Shown piece by piece: positions 1 through 12,200 of a stretch of 64,000 nucleotides of DNA. Position 1 is the first letter of the stretch; each line of letters starts with the position of its first letter. The DNA is from Aporhodopirellula rubra (GTDB taxonomy: Bacteria > Planctomycetota > Planctomycetia > Pirellulales > Pirellulaceae), in NCBI RefSeq assembly GCF_014192335.1, contig NZ_JACHXU010000030.1:1-64000 (forward strand). Reading direction: 5' to 3'. Both the position numbers and the translations under genes were made by a program. The notes under the pieces were generated by a model. It was given only the letters and a program-made list of their open reading frames with translations, did not search any database and had not been told where the DNA came from.

Positions 1-110
1 GCTAGGCGAAGCGTTTTGAACCGCGACGAACGAAGCAATATGAAAGAGAAAGTGACGCAACCGTCGCATCCACGCGAAGTCAAATCCTTATTGGTACTAC
101 CGATGCGTCG

Positions 111-3100
111 ATGTGGGACATTAGTATCACTCGCTCGGGCGATGTCGGCGAACCGCAAACGGCATCGGAAGCAAACCCAGGCGGGACACCCAACAAGACA
201 ACGAACGCGAACAACCCGGCGTCAAACGCCACACCCGGACCGCCCGATGGTAACGGAGGTGTGGTTCCGGCGACGCGGATCAGCGTGCGATGGGCGGGGG
301 GCCCCGAAACCCAGGCTCCATCGACAGTTCGTTTGCGTTTGCAGTTGCGACAATTTCCGCCCGAGGCCACCGCGACGGAACCGTGGGTGCTGACCGTGCC
401 GCAGGTCGCCGGTGCGATCGGACACCGGGGCCAAGTCACCATTCGTACCGCCAGCGATCATCGTTTGCGGTGGCGGCCGCGGTTGGGAATCGATGCGATC
501 GTTTCACAACAAGCGAGTGAAAAGAACGGTGAATTGGTGTACCCGTTCCGTTTTACACAAACCCGGTTTGAGTTGCCGGTTTGGCTGTCGGGTAAGCAGC
601 AACAGGTTCGTTTGACCGGCGAAGCGGAATTGCAGGTGACCCGTCGTGCGGCGCGGGTCCAGATCGATTTACGTGCTGGCAGTGGCGGGATCGACCCCAA
701 GGGGTTGCGATTGGAAACGGGGCCGTGGCGCTTACTCGGCATTACGACTGAGAGCCGGACGGCGTCATTGGAAATCAGCACCACGGGAGATCTGATCGAA
801 TGGCAGGTCGACACGCCCGACGGCAAGTGGCCGGAACGGTACCGCATCACGGCGGAGTTGTTAGCCTCGGCGACAACGGATGATTTTAGATCGTTGGTGT
901 TGCCGCGTATTCTTTCCACTGATGCCGCGACCATCCTGAGTGATGTGCAGTTGACTGTCCTCGATGGGCGTCGCGAATCCTGGTTGGTCGATCTCGCTGA
1001 AAGCCCCACGCTGCAACGCATCAGCGGTCAGGCGGATTCGAAGTTCCGGATTCTGAGTCCGGAATCGCCGTGGTCGCTCAGCGGCAGTTTTGCGTCCCGG
1101 CCGCTGCAGTTGCAATGGTCGGGTGAGGTTTCGATGACTCAGTCGAGTGACCGATGGATGTCTCGATCGGTGTGGACGATCACGAGTCCGTTGGACCTCG
1201 AGGGGCGATTGCGGTTCGCGATCCCGACGGTGGGTTCGGGTGCGGGCGAACCGGAACCGGAAACATCCACCAGCGATGGCACAGAGACGGACCTGGCGGA
1301 CGGATCGGATCCCGTTGACGAAACCGATATTGATGACGCCCTTGACGCGCTGCTCAGTGAGACCGAAACGCTCGCCGACGACAACGCCAGTCTCGAGGAC
1401 GACGCCGGGCAGTGGTTGGCGACGGTCGACGGTGGACCGGCGATTGTTCGCAGCGTGGAGCAGCCCGACGGATCCAAATTCGCCGGCAGCAAAACATTCG
1501 AGATCATCTCGCCTCGTTTGGATTCGGGGACACACCGCATTGAATTGGTTTTTCAGCCGCCGATCGTGGCGGCCGTGCCAGCGGGACAACAAAGCAGTTT
1601 GCCCGACAGTCCTGCGGCTCGTGGTGAAATCGCTAGCTTGATCACGTTGCCAAGTCCGGTTGCCGACCAAGTCGATTTGAAGTCGCCACTGCGTGTGGAA
1701 ATGCCGGTCGGTGTGACGGATTCCGCAGGTTTGTTCTGGCGCGTGTTACCTGAAAGCGACGGTGTGCTCGGCAACCTCCGTGATGCCGGTCGTTTCGAGT
1801 GGACGGTTGGCTCCGCATCGAGTGCTGACGTTGGGACGGAGTATTCCGATCGGTCAAATCGTTGGACGTTCAACGTTCTGCCTGACTTCCCGGTTCCAAT
1901 CGTTCTGCGCAGCCGCGTGGGTGAGGAACGATTGACTGAGATCCCACGTTCGTTCTTGCGTAGCCTCGTGGGGAAACAGTTTCGACACGAACATTTGCTG
2001 GCATCGGTTCGGGGAGGTCGTCGCGTGCGGCTCGGATTGCCGTCGAGGTTGCAGACGATTCGCGTGGAAGTGATGCTCGACGGGTTGCCCGTGGCGAGCA
2101 CCCGAGATGCGAGCGGGTTGCGAATCGATCTTCCCGAACGCAATGATTTTTCGACGGCCGGAGCATCGACGTTGTCTGTAGCGTCAAATGCCGATTCGAC
2201 GGTGGCCTCGCAATCGGGCGACGCCGCGTCAGACACCCATTTGCTCGATGTGCGGATTTGGACCGAGGAGCCGAACAATCCGTGGTGGTCACGTTGCCAA
2301 CCATTGATCCGGTTGCCGGTCGGTTCCGGATTGCAGTATTGGCAATTGGTGGTGCCGCCGGATTCGCATCTTTTCTGGGCGTCGTCGCAATCCGGGAAAG
2401 CGATGCGGTGGGAGCGAGATCGATTGCGAATGGCCCGCGTGCCCGCGATCAGCGATCCGTCATTGATCCGATGGGCGTTGGATTTAGATTGGCAACTGAG
2501 TGACGGTGGGGCCGCGGCGTTCTCGCGGGACGTTTCGGATACGGAATCGTCGGCGGAGTTAGCTTCGGCGGCAACGTCGGCAGGCAGTGCGTCCGGCGAT
2601 GCGGAACTCGTGTCGAAGATGTCGCCTGATGAAATTCTTCAGGAAGCGATTCGCGAATCAATGTCGAATTCCACTTTTACGGTTCCCGGTAATCGCTATC
2701 TGTTCTTTGCAGGAAATGTGTTCTCATTCGACACGATTACAATCTCGCGAACGATCCTGTGGCTGGCCGTGGGCGGGTTTGTGTTATTGCTCGCATCGGC
2801 GTTCCAGTGGTTCCCGTCACTCCATCATCCGTTGGTGGCATTTGTGTTGGCGATCGCGTTGGCCGGGTTGTTGGTGATCGCACCCGATGGTGTCGTGTTG
2901 ACGGCTCAATTGGTCATGATTTCGTTGACGTTAGTGGCAGTCTTCTATGCTGTATCCGCGGTCGCGGTACCACGTACGGGCCAACGTGTGTTGCAACCTC
3001 GAACGACGGGCCGGGATAGCGTGACGCGTCGTGGTGACGGATCGCGTCGTGGTGAATCTGAAACGGGAGTGGGCAACACGCCGAGCCGCGAATCTCGCGG

Positions 3101-3284
3101 CGGTCAGACCGAGACGCAAGACTTCGATCCGCGATACACGCCGGGGTCATCCGACCCAACTCCTTCGGCCGTCCCCACGGCCAGTCTCGCGAAACCAACG
3201 CAAGAAAACGCGGACGACGGATCGGCTTCCCGTTCAGGCGTCTTCGATGTGTCCGATCCGGATTCGTCGGAGGCCATTCGGTGA
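111..3284 (+). CDS. Large membrane-anchored protein of unknown function (1057 aa)
   Basis: I do not recognise a family. The first ~870 residues are beta-rich and polar, with acidic low-complexity stretches around residues 380-430. Three closely spaced hydrophobic segments follow at about residues 880-955, and then a charged, disordered tail rich in Arg, Ser, Gly and Thr. This suggests an extracytoplasmic or periplasm-like domain held by C-terminal membrane helices. The ATG at 111 is the first start codon after the in-frame stop at 3-5, but it has no Shine-Dalgarno sequence and no signal peptide. The frame is open from position 6, so the N-terminus is doubtful. The stop overlaps the start of the next giant gene as GTGA, which points to translational coupling and a joint role. 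Confidence 0.8.
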   Translation: MWDISITRSGDVGEPQTASEANPGGTPNKTTNANNPASNATPGPPDGNGGVVPATRISVRWAGGPETQAPSTVRLRLQLRQFPPEATATEPWVLTVPQVAGAIGHRGQVTIRTASDHRLRWRPRLGIDAIVSQQASEKNGELVYPFRFTQTRFELPVWLSGKQQQVRLTGEAELQVTRRAARVQIDLRAGSGGIDPKGLRLETGPWRLLGITTESRTASLEISTTGDLIEWQVDTPDGKWPERYRITAELLASATTDDFRSLVLPRILSTDAATILSDVQLTVLDGRRESWLVDLAESPTLQRISGQADSKFRILSPESPWSLSGSFASRPLQLQWSGEVSMTQSSDRWMSRSVWTITSPLDLEGRLRFAIPTVGSGAGEPEPETSTSDGTETDLADGSDPVDETDIDDALDALLSETETLADDNASLEDDAGQWLATVDGGPAIVRSVEQPDGSKFAGSKTFEIISPRLDSGTHRIELVFQPPIVAAVPAGQQSSLPDSPAARGEIASLITLPSPVADQVDLKSPLRVEMPVGVTDSAGLFWRVLPESDGVLGNLRDAGRFEWTVGSASSADVGTEYSDRSNRWTFNVLPDFPVPIVLRSRVGEERLTEIPRSFLRSLVGKQFRHEHLLASVRGGRRVRLGLPSRLQTIRVEVMLDGLPVASTRDASGLRIDLPERNDFSTAGASTLSVASNADSTVASQSGDAASDTHLLDVRIWTEEPNNPWWSRCQPLIRLPVGSGLQYWQLVVPPDSHLFWASSQSGKAMRWERDRLRMARVPAISDPSLIRWALDLDWQLSDGGAAAFSRDVSDTESSAELASAATSAGSASGDAELVSKMSPDEILQEAIRESMSNSTFTVPGNRYLFFAGNVFSFDTITISRTILWLAVGGFVLLLASAFQWFPSLHHPLVAFVLAIALAGLLVIAPDGVVLTAQLVMISLTLVAVFYAVSAVAVPRTGQRVLQPRTTGRDSVTRRGDGSRRGESETGVGNTPSRESRGGQTETQDFDPRYTPGSSDPTPSAVPTASLAKPTQENADDGSASRSGVFDVSDPDSSEAIR

Positions 3285-6200
3285 TCACGCTGTCCCGTTC
3301 CGTTGCAGGGACGTCTTGGCCGCGGCATCGCGTCCGTTGGCGGAACCTCGCGTTTTCCCTCTTCATCGCGGCCTTGTCCTCCGCTTGGCTCGCCTCGGTT
3401 TCGTACGCGCAAACCGTTCCGCCGGTCGACCAACCCGTTGAAAAGCAACCAGCGGACGAAAAAAAGACCGTTGCGGCTATTTCGTCAGAGGAAACCGATG
3501 CGTCAGAGGAGACGGGTGCACCGGACGAGATCAGCGCAGCTGAGGACGCATCGGCGGATCCCGCCACCGAGAAAATGAACGCGGGCGATGCCGATTTGAA
3601 AGGGGACGGTGATGTATCTGACGAGCCCATGGAGGCGGAACCTGAAGAGACGGATGAAGAAGCCGAAGCGATCGAGACACCCATGCGTCTGGATCATCCG
3701 CTCGCGGCCTCGCAGTGGCGACGACGCAAGCCGCGTTGGATCGCGTTGTATGGTTCGCAATTGGCGGACATGATTCCGCAATCGTTCCGTCCGATCTCGA
3801 TCGAAGATTTAGCCGCGGCGCTGCGTGATGCGCCGCAATCGGCGTTGCAGATTTCCAATGCGCCGGTCAGTCGACTCGTGATGGTCGCTCACGTTGACGA
3901 GAATTACTTGGTCAGCCGAGCGAGCCGGTTGGTGCTGCCTCAATCCCAGGACGTCAACGAAAACGACTCGGACGAATTCGCCCGCACGCAGGTGGCCATG
4001 CGTCGTTACCGGCTCGGGCCTCTGAATCTTAATTTGATCGAAACCGATTCGGATCTCGCGGTGACCGAAAGGTTGGCCGAAACCGGCACCGAAGTCGGTG
4101 TCAAAACGGACGAACGGATCGGATCGCGAATCGTCAGTGATGTCTCGGGCGAATGTTATGCGTTGGGACCGGTTGGTGGAACGATTGACTTCGAATGGTC
4201 GTCGCGGTGTCAGCACGTCACTCGCGGGCGGCGGTGGACGCTGCGGTTGCCCGATGCGACCGTGACGCAGTTCTACCTTCGTGTGGGACAACGCGAGGTC
4301 TTGGATGCCGAAGGCGGATCGGTTGTTCGATTGGATGAACCGCCGTCGGTGGATGATCTCGGATTTGCCCTCGCCGGATCTGAAAACGATGAGTCTGCTG
4401 CGACGATTCAGCCGTCCGGCGGAAATTGGTATTTGATCGAACCAACACCGGGGCAAATGTTGACGCTGTTGTTGCGTTCCTCGAACGAGGAAAACGCGGA
4501 CGACTCTCGCGGACCAACCTCGATCGCGGATGACACGTCACACGACCCCACGATGATTTCGGTGGTGCGTGGTTGTCGTTTGCAAGCACAATGGATGGGC
4601 AATCAACTGCGATGGTCGTATCGGTTGACGCTCGACGCCAATGACGAGATCGAGTTGTCGGAATTGGGGTGGGCCAATGCGGACGTGACGGCAGTTCGTC
4701 GTGACAACATCGAGGTGCCATTCGAGTGGACCGAGGGCCGTGTGCGTTGGACGAATCCGATAGGTAGCGGTTCGGCTACGAGAACAGGCACCGGGGCAAC
4801 GTCGGGTAATGCGTCGACGACGTTGGTATTCGAAGGCGTTTCCAAACAGCGTGGCAAGCAGTTGTGGTTGCCTCGACCTTTGCTGCCACCGGATCAGTTT
4901 TTTGTTCCTCCTCAGACGTGGCAAATCCAGCTAGAGGTTCCGTCGTGGAGCGTTTTTAACGAAGTCCAATTGCCCGATGGGTGGAGTGTGCGAACTCTGC
5001 CCGGTGACTTCGTTCGCGCGGGCGACCGGATCGGTGTCGCGACTCCCACCGGGATGTCGGGAGAATTGTCCGCCGATCCCACGTCGACTTGGATGGCGTC
5101 GGGGCCGCCACCGAGGGCGGACGACCCGTGGTCGGTTTCTATTTCTCAAAACGACGCGTTGGTATTTGCGAATCACCAGGTGCGTTTCGAAATGGATGAA
5201 ACGTCGATCCAGGCGAGAGGGAAAGTCACTATCGAAATGCCGCAAGGATCCGTTCGGCCGATCGTGCTCGAAATCCAAGACGGTTTTCAATTCGAATTTG
5301 TCGGTGTCGGCGAAGCGAGACGCAGTGTTCCGACGGGGCCGCCGGTCGGTCGCGGACGCCGATTGACGATTTGGCCGGGAGGCAACGAGGTCGTCGACAA
5401 TCGTGTGTCTGTCTATGTCACCGCACGTGCTCGACGCAGCAACCTGTATCGCCGTTCCAACGACGCCGGGCAGAACGAAGCCATCGCGAAAGAGAATACT
5501 GAGCGAAACGACAACGGCGCTCAGCGAGACGTCGCCGGTGTTCTGGTCGATTCAGAGGATCTTAACGTTCCGCAGGCGGCGTCCGATTTGATCACACTAC
5601 CGGGAAACGCCAACACTCCACCATCGCAACCCGATCCTGCATCGTTGCCTCGAGAGAGCGGCGTGAATCCTCCGGGGAACCGGGGCGCCGCGATCGCGGG
5701 GCAATCGATTCAGCGGGTGGACGCACTTTGGTTGATCCGGGCCGTGGATTGTCCAGGGCAAATGTTGGCGGCGATCATTCCACCCTCTAACTTGAGTTGG
5801 TCAGCCAAGGCGGCGATCGAACCTTCGCGAAAGGCATTCTCGGATTTGACGGCGGAGCAGCGACGTTTCTTTGCACCGTTGCCGGGCGATGCGATTGTGT
5901 TCGGCGGTGCGATCGAGGCGACGCCTGCGGTGTCACTCGAGAAACCCGATGTCAATTTGTCTGTTTCGTTGCGGACGTTATTACGGGGCGGACGCACGAC
6001 GCCCATCGGACGTCCACTGGAACGTGTGACCCTTCAGAGTGAATCGCCGCAGCGTCCGCTGCCGAGCGATCACGTTTGGCAAACCCTCGAGGTGAAGACC
6101 GAAGGGACGGCCGGGGAAATTCGTTCGATGCGATTGCGTTTCGCGGCGGATCCGAAGTCGTCGAAAGCGAACGGGGGCGGAGACCCCACGCCGCCGCCAT

Positions 6201-9200
6201 CTTGGTCGGCGATGCAGTGGTCAGTGCAATTGCAGGCCAATCAACCCGAATTCGCGATTGACGATGACGCGGTTACGCGGCAATTCATTGACGGTGTCAA
6301 TTCATGGGAGGTCCGTGTCGCGTTACCTCCGCGGTTTACGAACCAATCGTTATTGATCGGCCGACGACGTCAACGCATCGATCATGTCGGATCAAAACTG
6401 ACAATCGGTTTGCCGAATGTTCCCGATGCGGCCTCTCAATCGGCGGAAGTTTGGATCGACCCGTCGCTGCAATTGTCACGGAATTTTGATGCCTTAAAAG
6501 GCGTTCCTACGCTCGACAACGCGAAGGCGAGTCGCAGTGAACCGCTCGTGAGTTCACGGGTGCGTTGGTCTCGACCGGATGCGCCGATCGCCGAGACCGC
6601 TCGCTACCGATACGAACCCAATGACCGCCCGTGGATTGAGGTGATGCCGCGGTCGCATCATTCGCCGACCGGTTTGATCGTTGGGCAACGCCTTGCCGCG
6701 GTAGCCTCGGTCAACGGGACCGACATGCTGAAGTTGACTTGTTTGGTGCGATCCAATTCAGAGATGGAGTTGACGTACCCGCTTTCGCTGCATTTGGTTG
6801 AAGTTCGACGCGATGGCGAGTTGGTTACGCCGCGGATCATCCCCGGTCGGGGCATCGTGTTGCCTTCGCCGGTTCCGGTTAACAATGTGGCTTCGGCGGC
6901 GTTGGCACGCCCGACAACACAAGAGTCGCCGCCGCCAAAGTCGGCCCTGTCTCAATCGTCGGTGACGCCTCCGCGTTGGACGCGTTTGGAGGTCAGTTGG
7001 ATTTCGCCCGCGACTCGCGGGAGTTGGTATCGATGGTTCCGTTATCCTGATATTCAACTCGATCAATTAGTCGTTGACGCTCGGCGGGAGCTGGTCGCGG
7101 CAACGGGGACAACCGTGATTCAATTGTCGGCCGCTCCGTGGGGCGTTTCGGGAATGACAAGGCCGTTGCTTTTACCGGCCGGGTTCCTCGGTTCGATCGG
7201 TTGGGTGGTTGCGTTTATCTTGTTGGGGCTTGCACGGATGGTCGGCCATCGTGGCTTCATCACGATCGCAGCGGGAATCATTTTGGCCGTATCGGCGGCA
7301 TTGTTGTGGCCGAGCACGGCATTGCCGTTAATTGCGTTTGTAGCCATGCCGTTGACGCTCGCTGCATTGCAACTCGCGACGACGGATTGGATGCGAGAAC
7401 GCAAAGCAGCCGAAGCGGGTTTGGGCAGTTCGAGTCTATCGAAAGCCGTTTCGCATTCCGCTGATCGCGTGTCGGGGCGGCGGGAGCCATCGAGTGCAGT
7501 GGTGCCGGTCGGTCGTGAATTCGGCGGGGCGCGTTCGCGGGGTGAACAGACGCCGAAGACTCCTCCGGCCAACACTCCGGCGCCCAACGTGCCGTCTGAT
7601 TCATGGACACGAAAGTTCGATGCGGGTGAGATCATCTCGAGCGAGTTGCACACGGACGATATCGTCGGAGGTGACGGTTCGTCGCGGGAAGAATCGGAAT
7701 CGGAGCCAGGCTCGGGTGACGACTTTTCGAGTTCGTCGATCGTTCCCGTCTTGATCGGTTTTGCCGTCACACTTGCGACATGGTTCGGCGGAGACAACGT
7801 CGCCGCGCAGACGCCACTGATTGGCCCACCCACGGTGGTTCCGAATGCGACCACGGTGAAAGAGAGGACGCCGCCGACGATCGATGTTTTGGTACCGCTC
7901 CAACGTGACGGCGAAATGTTGGGGAATAAAATTTACATTCCCGAGGCGTTCTACAACGAACTGTTTTTTAGTGATGTTCGTTCGCAGATCCAGTCTCCGA
8001 TGATTCAGAACGTATCCTATGATTTGAAATTGCGTTCTCCTTTGCAGCCGGACGTCGGACCCGCGTTGGGGGCTTTGCCGCGTTCGGGATTTCCATCGGT
8101 TGGGACAACGGAAACCGAAGGTGGTCTGTTCGAGAGTGCCAATGAAACGAACCGGAGAAACCAGCCCGGTTTGGGAGGCAACCGAGCCTCGTTGACAGCC
8201 GAAAAACTTCGGCAAACGGGCGTTGCAAAGCTGACCGCGAAGATCGGTTTGGTGTTGCCTCCTGAAACACGTCGTTTGCGATTGCCGTATCGTTTCGAAC
8301 AGGTGATCGGTGTGGCGCGGGTTCAGTCCGGAGTCGAGCGACAAACGCTGCGTTGGGGAGACGACGGCGAAGGTTGGGTGTGGGTCGAAATGCCTTCGTC
8401 CGAACGTGACTTCGAGGCGGTGCGATCCGCGGAGATTGTTTTGTCGCTGCAGTGTCAGTTCGAGTGGGAGTCGCCATGGGTGTTGGTGTCGGCAACGTTG
8501 CCGCCACTCTCCGCCGCCAATCTGAACGTGTCCGCCGGTGACGACGTCGAGTCGGTGATGTTGCAGAACCAGACGTCGAGTTGGGTGGTCGATCTTCAGT
8601 CCGATGACACTCTCGAAGGATCGCTCGCCACGTCGAGTTCAACCTCGAACGGGTATTCACAAGTTGCCGACGTCATTTATCTCGGTCCGACGCGACGGCT
8701 CAGTTTGCGGTACCAGTTCCGTGACGCAGCGTCCGATACCACAAAGTCCTCCGCCCCGACATTGCCATGGGACGATGAAAACTATTGGCAGAAGCGATTT
8801 TGGGTTCACTCGCAGGCGGGCAAGACGGTCATCGAGTGCGAGATTCAACCACGCAGTCCCTTGCCGCCCGAGGCGATTGTTGCGTTATCGACAACGGTCC
8901 CCGAAGTTCAGGGGGTGGATTCCTTTGACGATATCGACGGGCCAATCCATCCTGGTTTCGGTGAGGAAAACAGTACGGATGACGATGCGCTCGATAAAGC
9001 GACCAAGGATGCAGGAAGTGCGGCGAAACTGTTGGGCGATAATGAATCGATTGACGGTCGAGATGCTGAGTCGCGAGAAACGGCGCAATGCAAATTGCTA
9101 ACTCAGCATTGGAGCCGACAGAAACCGGATAGCGGATCGGACATGCAGACTCTGCGTCTGATGTCGCTCGCCACACCGACGCGACCGATCCGGTTGGGAT

Positions 9201-12200
9201 GGACGCTCGCGACACCGAAAGACGGTGTGTGGCGGATTCGTATGCCTAAGGTCAAGATCGGGGCAGAAGGGATTGCGGCTCGCGATGCGTTGTCCGTACC
9301 CGTCGTTACACCGGAGGGGGCTGCCGAGTTTGCTCCCGACGCGGCGTTGTCACCGCTCAGGCGTGCTGCCGATGAATCTCTTCCGTGGGTGGCCTGGACG
9401 ATCGCGAATGACCTGCAACCCGATTGGTCGCAGATCGGTGGGCTCGAGCCGCTCGCGGTGGATCAATTCTATGCAAAGTGGACTGGGTACCTCAGTTCGA
9501 TCAATCGTGCCGCCGTCGGGACGGTCACGGATTTGACGCTGCGGCGGATCGCGAAACCGAAAACCCCGTTGACGACCAAACACGAAATCTCAATCGATAA
9601 TGATTCTCAGCGGGTTGAGTTCTTCGCCGAAGTGAACGGCCCCAAAACCGGCACGTCGACTTCGGTCGGTGCGACACGCTACGCAGTGGATCTGCCCGTT
9701 GGGGCGCGTTTGCTAGATTGGAAGTTTGAACCGATTGGCGATGAATCGGCCACCGCGTTTGCGGCGAATGGCCAAACCAACGGAGCGGGTGAGTTCCCGG
9801 GCGGAACGGAATTCGACGACGCATCATCTATTCCGCTGGACCGCAATTCGAACGGATCGACCAACGAGTCGGGCACCCAGCCCGTCGTCCAACCGTGGAC
9901 GGTTTCGAAACGTGGAAAGATCACAACACTTCTGCTGACCAGTGATCAGGTCGGATTTCGAGTCAAAGTTAACGCGGTGTTGCCGCTTTCTGCGGGCGGC
10001 AGAGACAACCGGCTGCCGTTGATGCACCTCACCAAAATCATGAAAGCGGGAGACGGGGCGCAGGCCGACGATCGCGACGAGAGCACTGATTTCGATCAGT
10101 CACACGAATTGCTAATCACGCGAAGCATCGACGCGTTCGTCAATTGGACTCGCCCGGTCGGTGGTCAGAAACTCGATGCCGGTGTCGAGGATGCGGCATC
10201 GTTGCTGACGTCAGGCAAAGTGCTGGTGGATCGATTCGCGACTACTGGCCCGATTCAGGATGCCTTCGCTTCGGCCCGGTTCCGAGTGCGACGAAACAAT
10301 CGGCCCTTCGACGTTGATTCGCGAATCACGTTGCGTTGGGAAGAGGGCCGATGGACGGCGCAAACCGATTGTGTGATTACGAGCGAGTATTGCCCGGATT
10401 ATTTGGACATCGCGTTGCCGACACGTTGGTGTGATTCGCTGCAGATTGTGCCGTTGTGCATTTCGTCGCGGCAACCCACGCTCGATCCGGCGTTGCAGGT
10501 ATTGCGATTGGAACTTCGCCGCGACGACGCGACTCCCGAGGTAGACACAGGCGGCGAGAAACCAGAGGATTCCGACGGGCAACATGTTCGCAGTTTCCGA
10601 TTGATCAGTCGTCTCGCCGTGAGTGAAATCACTCGAGTCAGCGTTCCTGAAATTCGGATTATGGATGTTCGTCGGCATCGTATCGATGTCGTCGTGCCGA
10701 CTCGATTGACGAACGAGCAAGTTCGATGGCGAAGTAATTTTGCCGGACCGATCGAGAAACCGCGTTGGCGAAGTGACGGGGCGTTGGAGCAATACACCAA
10801 TGCCGCATCGGTCGTGTCGTCCGGTGATTCGGACGCGTCGGCATCCGGCGTCGAATCGAACGCCGAGTTATCGGTTTACGCAGTCACGAGTCCGGGGTGG
10901 TCGATCGATTTGGAAACACTGCCGCGGACCGATCGGATCGCTGAGTTGATTCACGCCGACCATCGTGTGCTCGTACGACCGCAGAGCGAACATTGGCTGA
11001 TGGTCAGCCGGTTCGATCTATTGCCCGGCGACCAATCGTCGGTTCGTCTGTCGGTGCCGGCGGTGGCGGATTTGGTGGGTGTTTGGGCGGGAACTCGCGC
11101 AGCCGACCTGCGCCGGGTTTCCGGATCTCCACTGGCGTCGGGGGATACTGCGCAGAACGAGGTGACCGAAACGTCGGTGGATGCCGGGGAAGTGATTTGG
11201 GATGTTCCTTTGCCGCTGAGCCGTTTGAGCCAAACGGTTGAGGTCTTGATTGCGTTTCCCAAAGATTTGGGGAACGTCTTGATGCCGACGTTGGTCGGGT
11301 TGGCGACCGACGACACCGAGTCGAGCGTAGATTGGTGCGAGATTCCATTGCAGTCGACCGTGTTGGGGCAATCGGTTGAACCGTCGGATGAAATGATGGA
11401 CGCGATTCGCAGCGACGCTGCTAAAGGTGAAGCGGTCGATGGTGAGTCGATCGGCGACGTTACAGTGGGCGGTAATACAGGTGGCGGCGGGCAATCGAGG
11501 GGAGCAATTTCCTCGATCACTTCGCAAACCCGTTTGCGATGGCTCGCGTCCTGTGTCGTTGAGGCGATTCGATCGTCCTCGGACGCACTTGCCGACCGAC
11601 GTGATGAAGAAGTTGCCGTTTGGCTGCGTCCGTGGATATTGCGATATCGAATGTTGTGCGACGCAGCAGGACGTCGTATTGGTGGCCCCGTCAAAGAAAA
11701 TTCCACGGACTCGGACTCGGACTCGGATGCGGTGGAATCCGATGGTACGCCCTTGCCGGCGGACTCTGACGATGTGATTTCGAAACCGCTGCTGAGTTGG
11801 GAAGAGATGGACGCGTACATCCTTTCGCAAGAGACTCGGTACTTTTCGCTCGATGCGTTTTTAGCCGATGCGGTTCCGAATCTCGATCCGAGTGTTTCCG
11901 ACGGCGGGCTGCGTTCTTCGAATCCTTCATCACGTTTGGGTGATTTGGCACTCGCCGGTCGTGATTCCTCGACAACATGGTCTGACTTTCTTGCCGTGAC
12001 AACGCCTCCCGGGTTTGTCGACCGTTGGACGTTTGTTTGGAAAGGCAGACGTTTGCCGGTTCAATTGCTCGCCCAGCAACGCACGCCGCTGAGTGAGTAC
12101 GCTCGGCAACAGGTGCTGCGTGGCGGAATTTTCGTGGCGTTGGCTGGATTGGTTCTGATCGCGGTCTTGATTCCCCGCAATCGGTCTCGCGACGAGAAGA

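Noticed and set aside
16-393. A 125-codon frame from TTG at 16
   Set aside because: It overlaps the first large gene in another frame and has a very Arg-rich, non-protein-like composition; kept only as a start-site question.
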